DNA of 64,000 nucleotides from Lagopus muta. Lineage: Eukaryota > Chordata > Aves > Galliformes > Phasianidae. Both the position numbers and the translations under genes were made by a program. Positions 42,967 through 56,103 of the stretch are shown one piece after another. The notes under the pieces were generated by a model. The model saw only the letters and a list, made by a program, of their open reading frames with translations. It ran no database searches and was not told where the DNA came from. The first letter of the stretch is position 1, and each line of letters opens with the position of its first letter. The stretch covers positions 18,772,501 through 18,836,500 of the forward strand of contig NC_064442.1 in NCBI RefSeq assembly GCF_023343835.1, written 5' to 3'.

Positions 42967-43960
42967 GGGACCATCAGGGCTGTGCAGGCTGGGGGATATT
43001 TTGAGACAGAGCAGCTTTCGCCACCCACTCACTCTGCTGTTCCACAGGTGACCGTCACTCTGCACAGGACAAGGACCAGGTGGTAGCACTTTGTGTACAG
43101 AGCCAGAGAGGCTGGAGCAGTCTTCCAGCTGAACTCTGTGACTTGCACGTGGCCCGGCGTCCCCTCGGCCGTAACATGGGACCAAACTCTCCTCTCCTGC
43201 TCCCTGCAGGACCATCCGCTGGCTCGTGGCCATGGCTGCCAACTCCCTGCCAATCCTTTTCCTCCCTGGCACTCCGGGGGATGACGGCTTGGGGGAACAC
43301 AAGCCTCCCTTTAAGACTTGCTGCTAAAACGATCACTGGTTTGTATTCCAGATGAGGGTTTTCTTGCTCAGAGATGACCCGAGGCTCGCTGTGAGCCCTG
43401 TGACACGTAGATGGGCTGCTTCTGCCCTGCGTGAAGCTGGGGCAGCTGCAGCTGCACCGCTCTTTGTTTCTCTCTGTGACCCCCGCTTCCACCCAGACAT
43501 GCAGGGATGGGGGGTGCCATGCTCCCCTGAGCCCCTCCTTCCTGGAGCAAAGGGGCACACAAAGCACTTTAGGGTCCTCCACAACGGGGGTCCTTGCTGG
43601 AGCCCGTGCCTGGGAATGGTGCTGGACCAAGGCTTCGTTAGCCCCGCTCGCCTCGTTAAGATGTCCCAAAAGGCCTGGCTGAGAACAGCCAGGGTCACGT
43701 TGTGTCCGTATGTGTCAGCCTTTGTCACCGTGCGGAGCCATTTGTTGGAACCCTTCCCCTGAGCTCACACGTCGGTGCTGCGGTGTGCTGGGGAGATAGG
43801 GGGTACCTGTGCGATTCCTCTGTTGTATTTTTCCTGTTTTTCGGGAACTAAAAGTGCTGATGGGGCCAAATCCCTGAGCCCTGGGGAAGAGCTGGCTGTC
43901 CGGCTCGAGGCTGTGAACGTATTTTAAATGATAATAAATGGTGATTTTTCTAGCAGTGCT
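42967..43960 (+). other. GRAMD2A: GRAMD2A 3' UTR and poly(A) signal
   Basis: Non-coding sequence ends with AATAAA at 43933-43938. A possible 3' UTR intron runs from the gtgagg at 42963 to the acceptor tgttccacag ending at 43047; both spliced and unspliced forms end in RR-stop. Confidence 0.7.
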
Positions 43961-45740
43961 GTGAGCATCCTGGTGTCGATGCCAGGCTTGCAGCGGGATG
44001 CTCGGTGCTCCTGCGTGCCTGGCTGTGTCCCCTGGGGGCACGGAGAGGACGTGGCTATGTGAGGCCTGTCCTGGCTGAGTGCTGGGGTGGTCCCGGCTGT
44101 CCCTGTGCCACGGCTGGGGATGGTGGCGTCCCTTTGGAAAGATGTCTCCACGTGTGCCTGGCCAGGAGGCACCGTGTGCTCGTGTGGTGCTCCGAGTCCT
44201 TTCTCCAGCGCCGAGTGAGTGGGTCTGTAGGGATCTGGACAAGTCCCCCAGCGTTTGTCTCCCGAAATGATGGGGCCAGGACAGATTTTGGGGGAACCCG
44301 GGGCGGAAGCTGCCAGGGACGAATTCTACGCCAGGTGGCAGCAAAGGCTGCGGGATCGGTGCTGCGGTGGCGGCAGGAACCGCTTGGGGACAGCGGCAGG
44401 GAGAGACGGGCTGAGCCTTCCTCCTCCTCCTCTTCCTCCTCCTCGAGCGGCCGCGGCCCCCGTTCCCTGCCGGCGTGACGCTGACCCTGGTGCACGTTTT
44501 CGGGATACAATACGAAGGGGACAAAGAGGGATGACACCTCATCAAGCTCCGTTCTAGGGTGATTCTTTCAGCGACTCAAAGTGGTTCTCCATGCGGTGCC
44601 GAGCTCTCCTTGGGATTACTTCCTTGTATCTGTGCAGTTCTGGCTGATTTTAGCTCAGCGGGGAGCGTGTCTGGGGACCGAGCTCAAGGAAAATGGTTTT
44701 GTCTTGGGTAGAAGAAGAGCAAAGTAGGAAGTACGTAACCATCTCTCAGTGCTGCTAAGCAAAAAGCAAACCCACGTTTTGGGTTGCGTTGTTTCCCAGC
44801 CCCGAAGGTGAGGTGCCCAGCCGGAGCCGCAGGGCTCTGCCCACTCTGCAAACACAGTGCAGCAGCACACGTGTGCTCATGCGGTGGTGAGGGAAGCTGT
44901 GCACGTGGGCACTCCAAGCATAACCCTCCCAAGGCTCTGTAGAAATTTCTTCCGTGTCCCAGCACAGGAAATTGGCCTCTCCTTGTTTCTACAGTCTTCC
45001 ATACAGCTTTGCTGGGAAGGTTTAGGATTTCTCTAATTAAAAGATATTGGTGCTTGACCTCTCAATGTTGCTCGTTGCCCAAAAATGAGTTTTAGAGGTT
45101 TGCTATTATTTCATCTTGTGTGCCCAGCTCGGTGTTTGCACTGCAGCACCACCTGTAGGCTCCTCATTCCCCCAGGTTGGGGTGCTGTTCCCCAAGGCCT
45201 GGGCTCCGTCCTGCTGGAAGCTGGTTGTTTCCTCCTCCAGGTGTTTGCCTGCCTGTTCTGTGCCTGTTTGCTCTCGATGACGCCCAGGATGGTCCTATTT
45301 GCTTTTCTTTATGTAAAGAAACACCACGTAAAAGCTCAGGGTGCACCAACCCTCCTTGGCAGCTTGGCCATTTCCACCAGCCCTGCCCTCCTCACAGGAC
45401 AGAGGCGGCTTGGGAGGCAGCTGTGTGTCACAGCCTTCAGACAGGCTCTCCAGGAGCCTCTCTCCCATCACCTCCTGTCCTCATGTCCCCTAGCAGTGCC
45501 TGCTCACAGCCTCCGCTCCGCCCACTCTGCTCTCAATCCCCCTCTAAAGCAATGCTTCGATCACACCATGCAGTTCCTGTGCTTGCTGCAGTGCCACTTT
45601 GCTTTAGCAGTGCCTGGGAAGAGGAGGACTCCAGCAGCAAGTCAAAGCCCCAGTATGGTGCACAGGAACACATGGTGGGACAGCCATGCCGCTGGGTGCT
45701 GGCATAAGTACCACAACTCAGTCAAGCGTCGGGTTTACTT
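43961..45740. other. Intergenic, GRAMD2A-SENP8 tail-to-tail
   Basis: No gene is recognised. A small GC-rich patch at 44270-44490 contains ctc/tcc triplet runs, but nothing ties it to a transcript. Open frames here resemble no family I know. Confidence 0.5.
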
Positions 45741-45745
45741 TAAGT

Positions 45746-45791
45746 TTTATTTGTGGTTCCCCCAAGAAAGAAGGGACCCAGGAGTTTTATT
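45746..45791 (-). terminator. SENP8: Candidate SENP8 poly(A) signals
   Basis: TTTATT at 45746-45751 and 45786-45791 reads AATAAA on the minus strand. I see no closer minus-strand AATAAA between here and the SENP8 stop, which would give a 3' UTR of about 1.5 kb. This is an inference from the signal alone. Confidence 0.35.
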
Positions 45792-47308
45792 CCTTCATCC
45801 ACTCCTCCCGCTTGAGTACAGACGGGGAGTTAACGCCACCGCACCAGACACAAGTATTTGTTGGCATTAAACACAGCTCATCTGCAACGTCTCAGCGGTG
45901 TCACAGCTGGGGAACGGCGCTGGCTGGGCCACGTAGGACCTGTGCTCCAAAGGAAATTCCCTCAGCGAGGGACTTGGTGCCGCTTTGGGGTTTTTGGATC
46001 CATCCGAGCAGTGGAGGTGATTTCCCAGGGAGGAAAGCCGCACGCTGCCGGCTGCTCAATGTGGCAACGACTCGGAGCCCCGCTCTGTGTTTGTGTGTTT
46101 GGAGCAGTCTGTCAGGCTGCACCTACTTACCTTTCTTAAAAACAAGGGGAGCTGAAGACATTTGTGCCCCACACTACAGCTGGCCATCGCCGTGCTGTGC
46201 TGGTGCTCAAATGGGATGTGTGGGGAGGTGCAGGTTAAAGGAACTCCTCTGCCTTTTCGAGGGTTGTTTTTAACCTGGATTTCCTCGATCCAGTTGGCAC
46301 CCATGTGTTCTGAGTGTGGCCAGAAGGGTACTAGGGACCAACATCTTGAACTTCAAGGAGATTGTTATCTTTGGCTTTTGTACCTCAAATTCTGCCCCTT
46401 TGTTGTCCTTGTTTTTCGTGTTTTTGCTTGTTTGTTTGTTGTAAATTGGGGTAATACAAAAACTGTTTTTGTGCTACAGAAAGCACAGCAAATGATAATG
46501 AGGGTTGGGGAACAGTGCAGCACCCTCCCCCAAAATGGAGATGACCTAAAATCATGAAGAAAAAAATAAGACTTCAAAGACAGAGCGTCACTTTCCATTT
46601 CAATTAAGCTTTCTTTCCTAGGAGTTGTTTTCTCAGCTTTCTGTTCACCTATTCATCTTCCAGCAGCTCAGAGCCAGGCTTTAATTTGTAATCAGAGCAA
46701 GCAGGGGTGGAAAAGGAGGGAAAAAAAAAAGGAAGAAAAAAAATAGAGATACTTTCATACAGGCAAGGAGCAGCTATCTGTAGAACACTGATTTTTGCCC
46801 CATTTTGCAATTCACTGCAGCATTTCCATTTGAGTCTGACCACTGGACACATCTCCACTGTCAAGTGTTTGGGGAACTCCAGCACTGCTGCTGCAAACAC
46901 CCAGAGCTGGAGGTGCAGATGAGGGCTGTCCACAATAAAGCATTCTGTGCTTGGTTTTAACAGGCATTGCTAAACCAGGCAGGAGCAGCAATGCCCCCAG
47001 CTAATTAAAGCCACCTAATGAGGGTGAGTCGCTTGCTGGGCAGAGGTGGAGAAGTCTCTTTAGCACCCCATTTTGCCACAGCAACGAGTGTAAAAATCAG
47101 CACGGACAGGGAGTTTTTTTTGAAAGCCAAGTGACTTCATTGGTGGGAAGCTGAAAGGCCGGTGACTTCCAGAGGAGACTAAGGCTTTGTGAGGAGGGCA
47201 CTGTGGGTTGGGACCGTGCTGAAGGAGTTACATTCTTCTTGAGGGGAAAAATCCTGAGCGTGGGCACCTCCCTCAGGCACTGAGAGCGGTGACTTGAGAG
47301 CACCCAGA

Positions 47309-47947
47309 TCACTTCTGTGCGAGCTTGGTAATGAGAGCTTTCCACTCGCTTCTCTTCTGTGTGATGTAGGAAGGGGTGAGGAGCTGTAGCAGAGGCTCTT
47401 GCTGTTCCCTGAAGTACCCTTGGCACAGAGCCTCGGTGTTGCAGATCACATACATCCCGCAGTCATAGCTGTTCTGCTGGGCTGGCGCCTTCTCCTCCAC
47501 GAAGGTTGCTTTGCCTCCTCTTTTCCCCAGGAAGGCCTCCAGTTTCCCTGCCACTTGCTTGGCATGGACAGAGTTGCACTTGCTGTGGGAATCGTAATGG
47601 GCGAAGCACTTTTTGTCCCTGAAGTAAACCAGTAAGCTCCAGTGGGTGCCTCCTGCCGCCTGGTTGGAGTTATCGTTGATGGGCAGGAACACCAGCTTCT
47701 TGTGGAGCAGGTCCAGTGGCTGAAGGAATATGGCTATTTCTTCCTGACTAAGGGCACATTTGATGAACTGAGCCACTTCGGGGCTGATAAAGCAAATCTG
47801 ATCGCTAAATTCTTGGAACTGGTCGCTGGCAAAGTACTCAAAGGCAAAGCCGATGATGTGATCATTGAGCCAGTTTGGAGGATCCAGCAGGGCAACGTCT
47901 GACTGCCTCAGCAAGCTGTCCATGTAGCTGAGAACCACAGGGTCCAT
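47309..47947 (-). CDS. SENP8: SENP8 (NEDP1/DEN1), NEDD8-specific cysteine protease
   Basis: SENP8 matures the NEDD8 precursor and removes NEDD8 from substrates such as cullins. The single coding exon encodes 212 residues, the same as human, starting MDPVVLSYMDSLLRQSDV. The C48-type catalytic residues are all present: His102 in GGTHWSLL, Asp119 in HYDSHS, Gln157 in KAPAQQNS and Cys163 in YDCGMYV. The region WLNDHIIGFAFEY matches the substrate-binding front. An acceptor (ctgtcttccag) ends at 47991, so the ATG lies about 44 bases into its exon and the 5' UTR continues upstream. The gene looks intact. Confidence 0.98.
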   Translation of the reverse strand: MDPVVLSYMDSLLRQSDVALLDPPNWLNDHIIGFAFEYFASDQFQEFSDQICFISPEVAQFIKCALSQEEIAIFLQPLDLLHKKLVFLPINDNSNQAAGGTHWSLLVYFRDKKCFAHYDSHSKCNSVHAKQVAGKLEAFLGKRGGKATFVEEKAPAQQNSYDCGMYVICNTEALCQGYFREQQEPLLQLLTPSYITQKRSEWKALITKLAQK

Positions 47948-48599
47948 CCTGCACCCGGTGGGGCCGCTGCGCTCCAGGAAACTTCAAAAGCTGGAAGACA
48001 GAAAGGGTAGAAGAGGAATTACACAACGACTACACCTTTGACAGGAGACCACAAACATCCCACGTTCCTCCTCAGCAGGCAGCCAGCAGCACAGCGAGTC
48101 TCCCAGAACAGAATTTGAAGGATCAACACGGGCAGCATCTGCCAGGTGCGAGCTGAGAAGCGCGCTGTGCGACGGGCCGAGCTGGGCTGTGAGACAGCAC
48201 CGATTTCACGGCAGCAATCTTCGCCCTTAGGCGATCTCAGAGCAATTCTGGTTAGCGGCGCAGCACGGTGTGGCAGTCACTGTGACCCTGCAGCCCCGCT
48301 GTCTGTGAGCTTCCCGAGGGCTGGCATCAGCACGGCCGTGCGCTCCCCCAGCACGAGGGCTGCTGCACGATGAGCAAAGCGGCGGTGAGTAAAGGGAAGG
48401 AAGCACGCAGGGTGACGGACAGCAGCTCTGCGCTGCGGGGGCCGCCGGGGCAATTCCCTCTGCTTCCTGCGTGGGATTTCGCTAATTCGCATACCAGCGA
48501 GGCAGGAAAGTCCACCAGATACCCGTCACCAAAGCAAGGCCTGCCAAAGGTAAGCGTTCTGCCGGTCACTGTAAGCTTCCTGGATTTTAATTAGAAATC

Positions 48600-49480
48600 A
48601 CGTTGCCCAAGCGTGCTGTGATGTGGCGACCTGTAAGACGGAAGGGCGCAGCGCACCAGGCGTCCCGGCCCCGTGTGGCACATGACGCAGTTCTGCCTTA
48701 CAAGCAAGCCTCACACCGTCTTCCTGCCGCCTTCGTTTCCAACGGCAGGACGCACCGGAGCGGCCGGGTGGAAGGCTGAGGCCGGGCCCTCGCGGCGGCA
48801 CGAGGCCCCGCGCCGCCCGTCCCGCGCTGCCCGCCGTTCCCTCAACGCCCGCCGCCCCGCGCCCTTCAGCGCGCCGCTCCTCACCTGCCGCCTCATCGCC
48901 CGGTCGCCGGGCGCCGCCGTAAAGCAGCGCGCCGGGGTGTCGTAACGCGAGCCGGGCGGGGCGCGGCAAGGCGGGGAGGGGCGGGGAGGGGCGGGGCCGA
49001 CTCCTCCCCCTCCCCGCGCTCCCCCCTCCCTCCCCGTGGCGGCGCGCGCCTCAGAGCGGCGCGCGGGCAGCGGGCGGGCGACGCGAGGCGCCCCTCCCCC
49101 AACCCCCCGCCCTGCTGCCCGATCCCACCCGCGGCGCGCGCCGGGACCAGGTGAGCACCGAGCGCTGAGGGCTGCAGAGGCGAGAGGGCTGAGGGGGGCA
49201 GCGCGGTACCCCCGCCCCGGCGCGGCCTTTGTTGCGAGCGGGGGGCGTTGGGGAGCGGTCCCCGCGGGCTGACAGCCGCCATCTGCGCCGGGAGCCGGGC
49301 GAGGCGCTCCGTGTCCGCCGCGGGGAACGGCCGCGTCGCGGCGGGCGGCGGCCCCGCTCCGAGCACCGCGGCTCCGCGCCCCCGTCCTGCCCCTGCTCGG
49401 TCCGAGCCGCGCAGCGCTGCGCCGGGCGGGGACTGCGGGCGGCCCCGGGGCTGCGGTGCGTCCCTGCATCTGCACCGCGC
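48600..49480. promoter_or_regulatory. CpG island, bidirectional SENP8/MYO9A promoter
   Basis: Very dense CpG sequence with GC boxes (ggggaggggcggggaggggc near 48973). On the minus strand a donor (cag, then gtgagga) at 48885/48884 would end a SENP8 5' UTR exon. On the plus strand ccgggaccag, then gtgagc, at 49150/49151 would end a 5' UTR exon of the gene on the right. In human, SENP8 and MYO9A are divergent neighbours, so MYO9A is the likely partner. Confidence 0.6.
49025..49150 (+). other. MYO9A: Candidate non-coding exon 1 of MYO9A
   Basis: A GC-rich segment ends at a consensus GTGAGC donor. No MYO9A coding exon was recognised anywhere in the window, so the assignment rests only on synteny. 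The left border is a guess. Confidence 0.4.
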
Positions 49481-49585
49481 GTCCGTGTGCGGCCCTCTGC
49501 CTTCTGCGTGCGGCCCTTGCCTTCACCCCCTGTGTCCGTATACCTCCTCTATTCAGCCCCGTGCCTCCTCTGTTTAGCCCTCTGT

Positions 49586-49603
49586 CCCCCCCCCCCCCCC
49601 CCC
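49586..49603. repeat. C homopolymer (18)
   Basis: An uninterrupted run of 18 C in pyrimidine-rich sequence built from repeated ccgtgtctatattc-like strings (about 49540-49740). Confidence 0.9.
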
Positions 49604-52600
49604 GTGTCTATATTCTCTCCCGTCTCTTTATTTCCCCTCGTGTCTGTATTCCCCCCGTGTCGATATTCCCCCCGTACCTTCTGCATCCTCCCCTCTTTGC
49701 CCCTCCGTCTGTCAGCAGCCCTTTATCTCGGTACCCGCCCTGTGCGGCCCTTTCCATCCCTGTTCTCCCATCCCCGTGTCACCCTCTGCCCCCCCCCCTC
49801 ACTTTCTGGAGGCACTCCGGGCACCGTCTCTTTCTGGAATTTTCCAAAATCCTGGAGGAACGGAACGCTCCCTCCCATCAGCAATCCCCGCTGTCCCTGC
49901 CCGGCGCTGTGCTTCGCAGGTGTCACTGGCAGGGAGCTGACAGCACAGAGCAGGCGGTGGGAGCCACATCCCATAGCGGCAGTGGCAGAGCTTTGCCTTG
50001 CCTCGCCTCGCTCCTGGCCCTGCTTTTCTCTATCGGTCTGCGAGGCTTTGGTGCGGGCTGGATGGGGCTGGCAGAACCGAGCAGTGTGACACACGGCCCG
50101 TCAGCTTTTGTCCCCTGGTCCGTGGGCTCGGCGCGATGCTGGCGGTGTAGCGGTGAGGATGGGGTGTTGGATTAACAGCCCGTGGGCAGGCGCTGCGCCC
50201 GTATTCCGTGCCAGTCCGTGGTGGCCTCAGCTGCCGTCTCTCACGCTAAAACTGAGCTTCCATCTCTCGCGTTCTGCCGAGCACCTAAATGTCATCTTCC
50301 TGAGTTATCGTTATCGTGGCCATTTTGGTGAGCATTCAGCCCTTTTGCAAGAAAACCTCTGAGAATGTTAAGCATGCGAGGTCAGGCGCCTGGGAAACAT
50401 GAAACCCGGGGTTACCTGTGCAGCCTCAGCGCTGCCCATTTCGAGGTGCGGCTGCACTGGTGCTCCTCATTGCCTGCCCGTTGATTTCCCCAGGGATGGT
50501 CTCCAGCTCCCAGGGATCCCGGCAGGGATCCTCCGACTCACCAGGGAGTCAACAGGGGGAGTGCTGTGAGCACAGGGAAGCACCACTTCTCATCCCCTGC
50601 ATTGCTCCCACTGCCTGGCACCGCACCCACTGAGGAGCAGGGCCAGCCCTTACAGCTCTGAGACCACCCCATCTTCCTGAAGTTTTAGCTGCCAGGTGTT
50701 AGAAAAGCATTGCAGCGAGTGCAATCCGAAAGCCATTTGTCAGGTTTGGAGTGGTGTTTTCTCAGTGGGCACAGCAAAAAGCGCGTGTCTGGTTAGGAGG
50801 ATGACTTCTGGCAAGGTCTAATACTTGTTCAAACCGTTGGGTGTAATTGCTGTAAATGTACATTTCTCAGGGGGAAGGAGCATTGTTGAGCCTTGCTGTG
50901 GAAGCATCCTAGCTGGTCTGATGGGATTTGTAGATTCCTGCTCCCAGCTCTTTTATAACTAACTCAGAATCGCAGCTCCTTCTGCATGTGAAGCCCTCGA
51001 GCAGCACTGTCGTGAACTGAGTGCTGCAGGAGGGCTGCTGGCTGCAGCAGGAGCCCAGGAGCTGCTCAGAGGGCTGGGCTGCCCACTGTCGGGCCGACAG
51101 CAGTGAGTAGTGCTGCTGGTGGGGCAGGGCTGCGTGCAGGAGTCGGTGTCAGGAGCTCTTATGGTGGAGGTTTAAAAGAGCTGCCTGATTTTCTCAGGCT
51201 GCGGTCCTGCGTGCCTACATTTGCCTAACTCCCTCTTAAGCAAACGGGGTTTCTCTCTTTTCTGAAAGTAAACGTGGCTTAAAGTTTGCAAATTTGATAC
51301 TTTCTCAAGCATTCCTTCAGGCAAGAGCAGGATAATGAGAGAATTTTGCCTGTGTCTGGAAGGCTCCTGGCTCCGAGGAGCAGCCCGCGGGTTGCTTGCA
51401 CTTCCTGCTACGTGTTGGCGTTTGCAGACGCTGTGCTGCGCTCTCAGGTTCGGCGGCTGCGACGGCTGTGAGGGGGAATGCAGAGCATCGCCGCTGTGTC
51501 CCCACTGGGGCTGTGACCGTGGATGTTTGTTTGGCTGCTTGTAAAATTTGTCTGTAGACTTGGGTAGGTGTTCGAAAGCACAGGTGTCCGAGACTTAGCT
51601 GTGTAAACTGTGAGACTCCTGACAGATGATGATGCAGAAGATACAAAAGGGAAATGCTATAGGCTTCGTTTTCTCTGCTGGACTCAGTATTGTCTTGCTG
51701 CTGTGTTTGGCAGGCTGAGCATCACGGTGTTACGTTTCTTGCTTGTGTGATTGCTTCAACCTTTGTACCTGGGAAGTCAAAAATCTAAAAGTGAGCTCAG
51801 CAAACCACACATCCTCAGAAAACGTTCCAAAAGAGAACGTCTCCTGGCAGAAAGTAGTTTTTAGCACTGAACTGATTGCTCTGTCTTCAAATGCCAGCTC
51901 TGTTAGCTGTCCGCAGGGAGGAATCACGTAGCAGGTACCTATGGAAAGCTCTTACATGTGAGCGAGAACTGTGAGAAATGCTTTTTGTGCTTAATCCACA
52001 AGCTCGATGCCGCCCAATTGTGTATTGCTCTTTCTAGATGTTTTCCTTTACAGTGAAGCTGCTGCTCCAAAATCCTGCTCATGCAGTTGCTGGTTTGCAT
52101 TGGTCAGGGAAATGACCCTCTGGGCTCCACGATTCGGATGAAGTGTCTGAGGAGAGCGGGGTTATCCCTGGCCTTGGTCGGGAAGCTTCAATGAGAGCAC
52201 ACGGTTCCCCTCGGTGCCCGCAGGTCCGTCATGCTGGCACCACGCTGTCCTGATGCCATTAAGCCGATCCAGCTGCCAGCTTCTGCTGAAAGCGGATCTG
52301 AGCAGGCTGTGTTTAATGGCCAAGGGAAAGGAGATCGCTCTCAGCTGGATCAGCTCTCTGGTACTGACTTGCTCAGCAACCCAGTGGTGTCCGTTGTCAG
52401 TTGCTTTTAGGGTGTTCTAAGGGCCCTGTGAAGCACCTAGCTTTGCCATAGGTGGGGCTGGGCCTTGTGCCAAGCCCATCTTCTGCTAGGGAGGAAAAGC
52501 CTCCAAGTGAGAATTGGCTCCAAGTTTCCTGGGTTCCTTTGGTTTCCCCTTGAAGGCTGTCGTGAATCATCAGGCCAGGCCCTTTTGATGAAGCGTGCTA

Positions 52601-52977
52601 GGCTTTGGGATGGGACGTGCAGTGGCTGTGGGGCACCGCTGCTGGCTCACGTGCCGCCTGGTGGGCTGCAAGGGGATTAGTGGCAACTTGTGCACTTGCA
52701 TTTTCTGGTTTTCATTCTGCTTTTGTGACTGACAGCCTGAGCGAAGCCTTTGAAATGAAATGGGACGAGTGCTGCTAGATGAGAAAGCCTTTACTCATGT
52801 TAAAAACAGCTACAACAGCAAAGAGAAATATCTATGGACTTCTCTGTCAGTTATGAATCTCACTGCTGATTTCTCACCTTGAATCACATCTGGCGCACTG
52901 CAAAACGACCTCGTGCACATTGTAGAGTCGCTCCTTCTCTGGATGCCTGTTTGCAGTCAGTGCTTCTATCTGTCAAG

Positions 52978-53013
52978 CACAGGTCATCTGACAGCCACAG
53001 GTCATCTGACAGC
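52978..53013. repeat. Perfect 18-base tandem duplication
   Basis: The unit cacaggtcatctgacagc occurs twice with no mismatch. It is a small recent duplication with no gene near it. Confidence 0.9.
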
Positions 53014-56000
53014 ATCTGTGCTGGCTTCTCATTGAAATTCTCACGGCTGTATTCCATTGGTTGTGCTGAATGGCCTTTAGAAAGGAGCATGGTCCTGGGC
53101 ACCACGTGTCAACCAGTGGTGGCTGAGTGCTAATGGCAGCAGTGTGTCTGACCCATCTTTGAAAAATTCTTGCATGGAAAAAAACGCACCACGCCAACCC
53201 ACGTCGTGAATCTTTCTGATAGATGGCCAAGAATTCTTTTATTGTATTCCACATCTACGTGTTGGTTTTGTTTTGAGTGATGAACTTAGAACAGTTAACT
53301 TAAAATATTTACTTTAGACGACTTCCGTGAGCCTGCTGTTTTTCTGTAGGTGTGTAGCCTGGAATACAGCCCTCAGTAACACTGACATTTTTAGTTTTGC
53401 AAGACTTGTCTGAGGTAAGGAACGATTACGTTGGTTTGTGCTTGTTGGGTGTGTAGGACAACAACCTCCCCTGGAAGGAATTACTAAATGATTTAATTGT
53501 TGTGGAATGCTGTCCCATTAGGTGCAAAAAAAAAACAAAACAAAAAACCAAACCCAACCATCGAACGCAATAGACCATTAGAAATGTAGTGCTTGATTAA
53601 AAGGGTGTGAAGCAACTTTTTAAGGCTTTGGAATTAGTGCTGTTGGAAGAACGAGGTTCTGTTTGTAAATTATCCTTTTGGGGGTTTCTCTGAGGAATTA
53701 AAAGCTGTGCATGTGCATTCCCCAGTTTGCCAATCAGTCAACGGGCAGAGGGCAGTTACGTTGTTCTGTTGCTGCTCCCGGTGGTGAGGAGAGCTGAACA
53801 GCTCCTGTTTGAAGAGGGATTTTGGCAGACGTCATTTAAACGCAGGACCATTGTTACTCTGTTCATTTTCATCGGGGAATAAAGATAGTGCTGGCTCAGG
53901 GCTTGCTGAAGCCGGAGGAGGATGCAGCAGAGGCAGCTGGCTCTGGATTCAGGCCATCTTGCAGCGAGGTGAAACACAGCAGCCAGCAACAAGAGCATGC
54001 GTGCCGTGCTCATCCTGCCGTGCTTTATGGGGAGACTGTTGCACCAATAATCCCTACAGGCACACGCTTGCATTTTGTGTCAGGGGAGCAGCGCGGTTCA
54101 CCACGGCCATCGCCTCGGATAATCGCAGCCAGAGATGCTTCCCCGTGCCTCGGAGGTTCACTCAGAGATAGCAGGGCAGTGCGGAGCGGAGGTCAGGTCA
54201 CGTTTGCTTGCTGCAGACAAATCCCTGGAAAAAGGGTTTGTTCTGTATGGGCTTTCTGTGGCTGGGCTCAGTACGGGCGTGTAGGCAGAGCCAGAAATGC
54301 TTGAAATAGGTCAGGTTGAGGCCAGTTCGTTTTTTGCTGGGGAACGTGGGGGTTTTCTTGCCAGCTGAAGATGGAAAGCTGCTAGTTGGGAACTTAATGC
54401 TGGTGCAGAATCTTCAGATTCTGGCTAAATCACAGGCACAATCAACTATCCGAAGCAATTTGAGGAGTCTATAGGTAGGATTTTCTGAAGCAGAAATAAC
54501 TTTTTCTGCTGACTGCGCTTCCCTCATCTCGTTCAACTTGAGGCAGTTGTAAAATTCCCTGCAACGCAGGGCCTGTCTCAAGGCTGATGGTGCTGCTGCT
54601 CCAAACACATCTCTGAGCTCACTGTGATTTGGTTAAGGAATTTATTAACCTTCAGCAGTATTATTTCTTCATGCAGGACTGTAATTGTAGCTCTAGGCAA
54701 TAAATTACCAAGCAGGATTACTAGCAGCGATTGCCCATTGCTTCCCCCTACCACTCTGTAGAAGTGCTGTGCATCTGTGTGTGTTGTCTCACGCTCAAAT
54801 CCCTTTTTAATTACAAAATGGGAACAAAAAGCTTGCCTTTGAAAGTATTGTTTCTGAGCTCAGATTCACTGTATGCATATGAGCTCACGTTCTGTTCCCA
54901 TCCCTCTGCCACCATTTATTTCATTTAAATACCTCTCCAGTGCCATCGCTATTCAGCTGCCGTGAGCAATGCGATAAACAGAGGGAAAATAAATAGAACA
55001 CCTCCAGTGAATGGAGGAAGAGCAACAGAACAGAGGACAAAAAAAGGACCAGTGAAGAGTAGTGCTTCTACTTCTTGTAGTGCTAAGAATTGTTTTGTGT
55101 CTTTACTGAAAAGAAAGATGAGCTGAAAACTGGAGCAGGGAAAGAAAGAGCATCATCTGTTACAGAGCCGCTCGGCTGTTGGGGTTTTTGTGCTTTGTTA
55201 GGGTTTGCTGCTCATCAGTGCTGCTGCCCTCCTTGCATGTAAGTCCTGATGCTGCTCTTGTGTTTGGTTTGTCCAGGAACCTGTGGAAGTTGGGGTTAAA
55301 GCTGAGGGAGAGGTTTTGTGCGGCTGTTGTTGTGTGAAGGATGGCCCTGATGGGAGCAATGGTGCTGAATATGGACAGCTTTCAATTATACACAAAAAAC
55401 TCTTCTAAGCTTCAAGTTGAAAGTAGCTCTGTGTCTGATGCTTGATGGGAAGATTGCAATCTTGTCTCTTGCATTATGTTTATTTCTAGTAAAAGTGAAA
55501 TCCTTGACAGAGCGCTTCTTCATTCAAATAAAAAAGGGGCTTTTGAAATTAAAACTCAACACGTAGACATGGATTTAAAGTGTTTTGGGTGCAGTTTTTC
55601 TCTGTGCTTTATGAGTTGAATCTATTTGAAAAAGCTTTTGGAGACTTTTGATCTGGGATGACTTCCTCTCCTGTGCAGGCTCTCTGGGGGCATTAGGATA
55701 TGTGCTTTTCTTGCAGGTATGCTGTTCAGGGGTGGGGGGGACAAATATTCAAAAAACGTGAACAATTTTCCTTGGGTGAAGGATCATTACAGCTTTAGAT
55801 CCCGATGTTATTAATGACCCTCCTGTCAGCTACTATTTAATTTTCTTAATGTCAGAATTCCTTCTTGCAGAATACGCTTTTGTACATCTTGGTATGACCT
55901 TTTCTCAGAGCCCTCAAGCTTCTTGATGTCTGGAGACATGATGTGTCCAACAAGATGCTGCAGGATGAGCAGGAGGAGTGACCATTGCGGTGAAGTCATA

Positions 56001-56103
56001 CCATTTTCCATTGTGAAAACATCATTTTCAGCTGCATGGGGATGTTGGAGTTGGTTTTAAGATGGGGCTGAGCATATGCTTTCATTGAATAAGGAGTTCT
56101 TTT

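Noticed and set aside
44255-46273. A gene between GRAMD2A and SENP8
   Set aside because: The open frames show no recognised domain, no consistent splice structure and no CpG promoter; they look like chance.
48711-50175. Long open frames on both strands at the SENP8/MYO9A CpG island
   Set aside because: They are low-complexity Ala/Arg/Pro or Pro/Ser frames with no homology I can name; MYO9A coding sequence is not among them.
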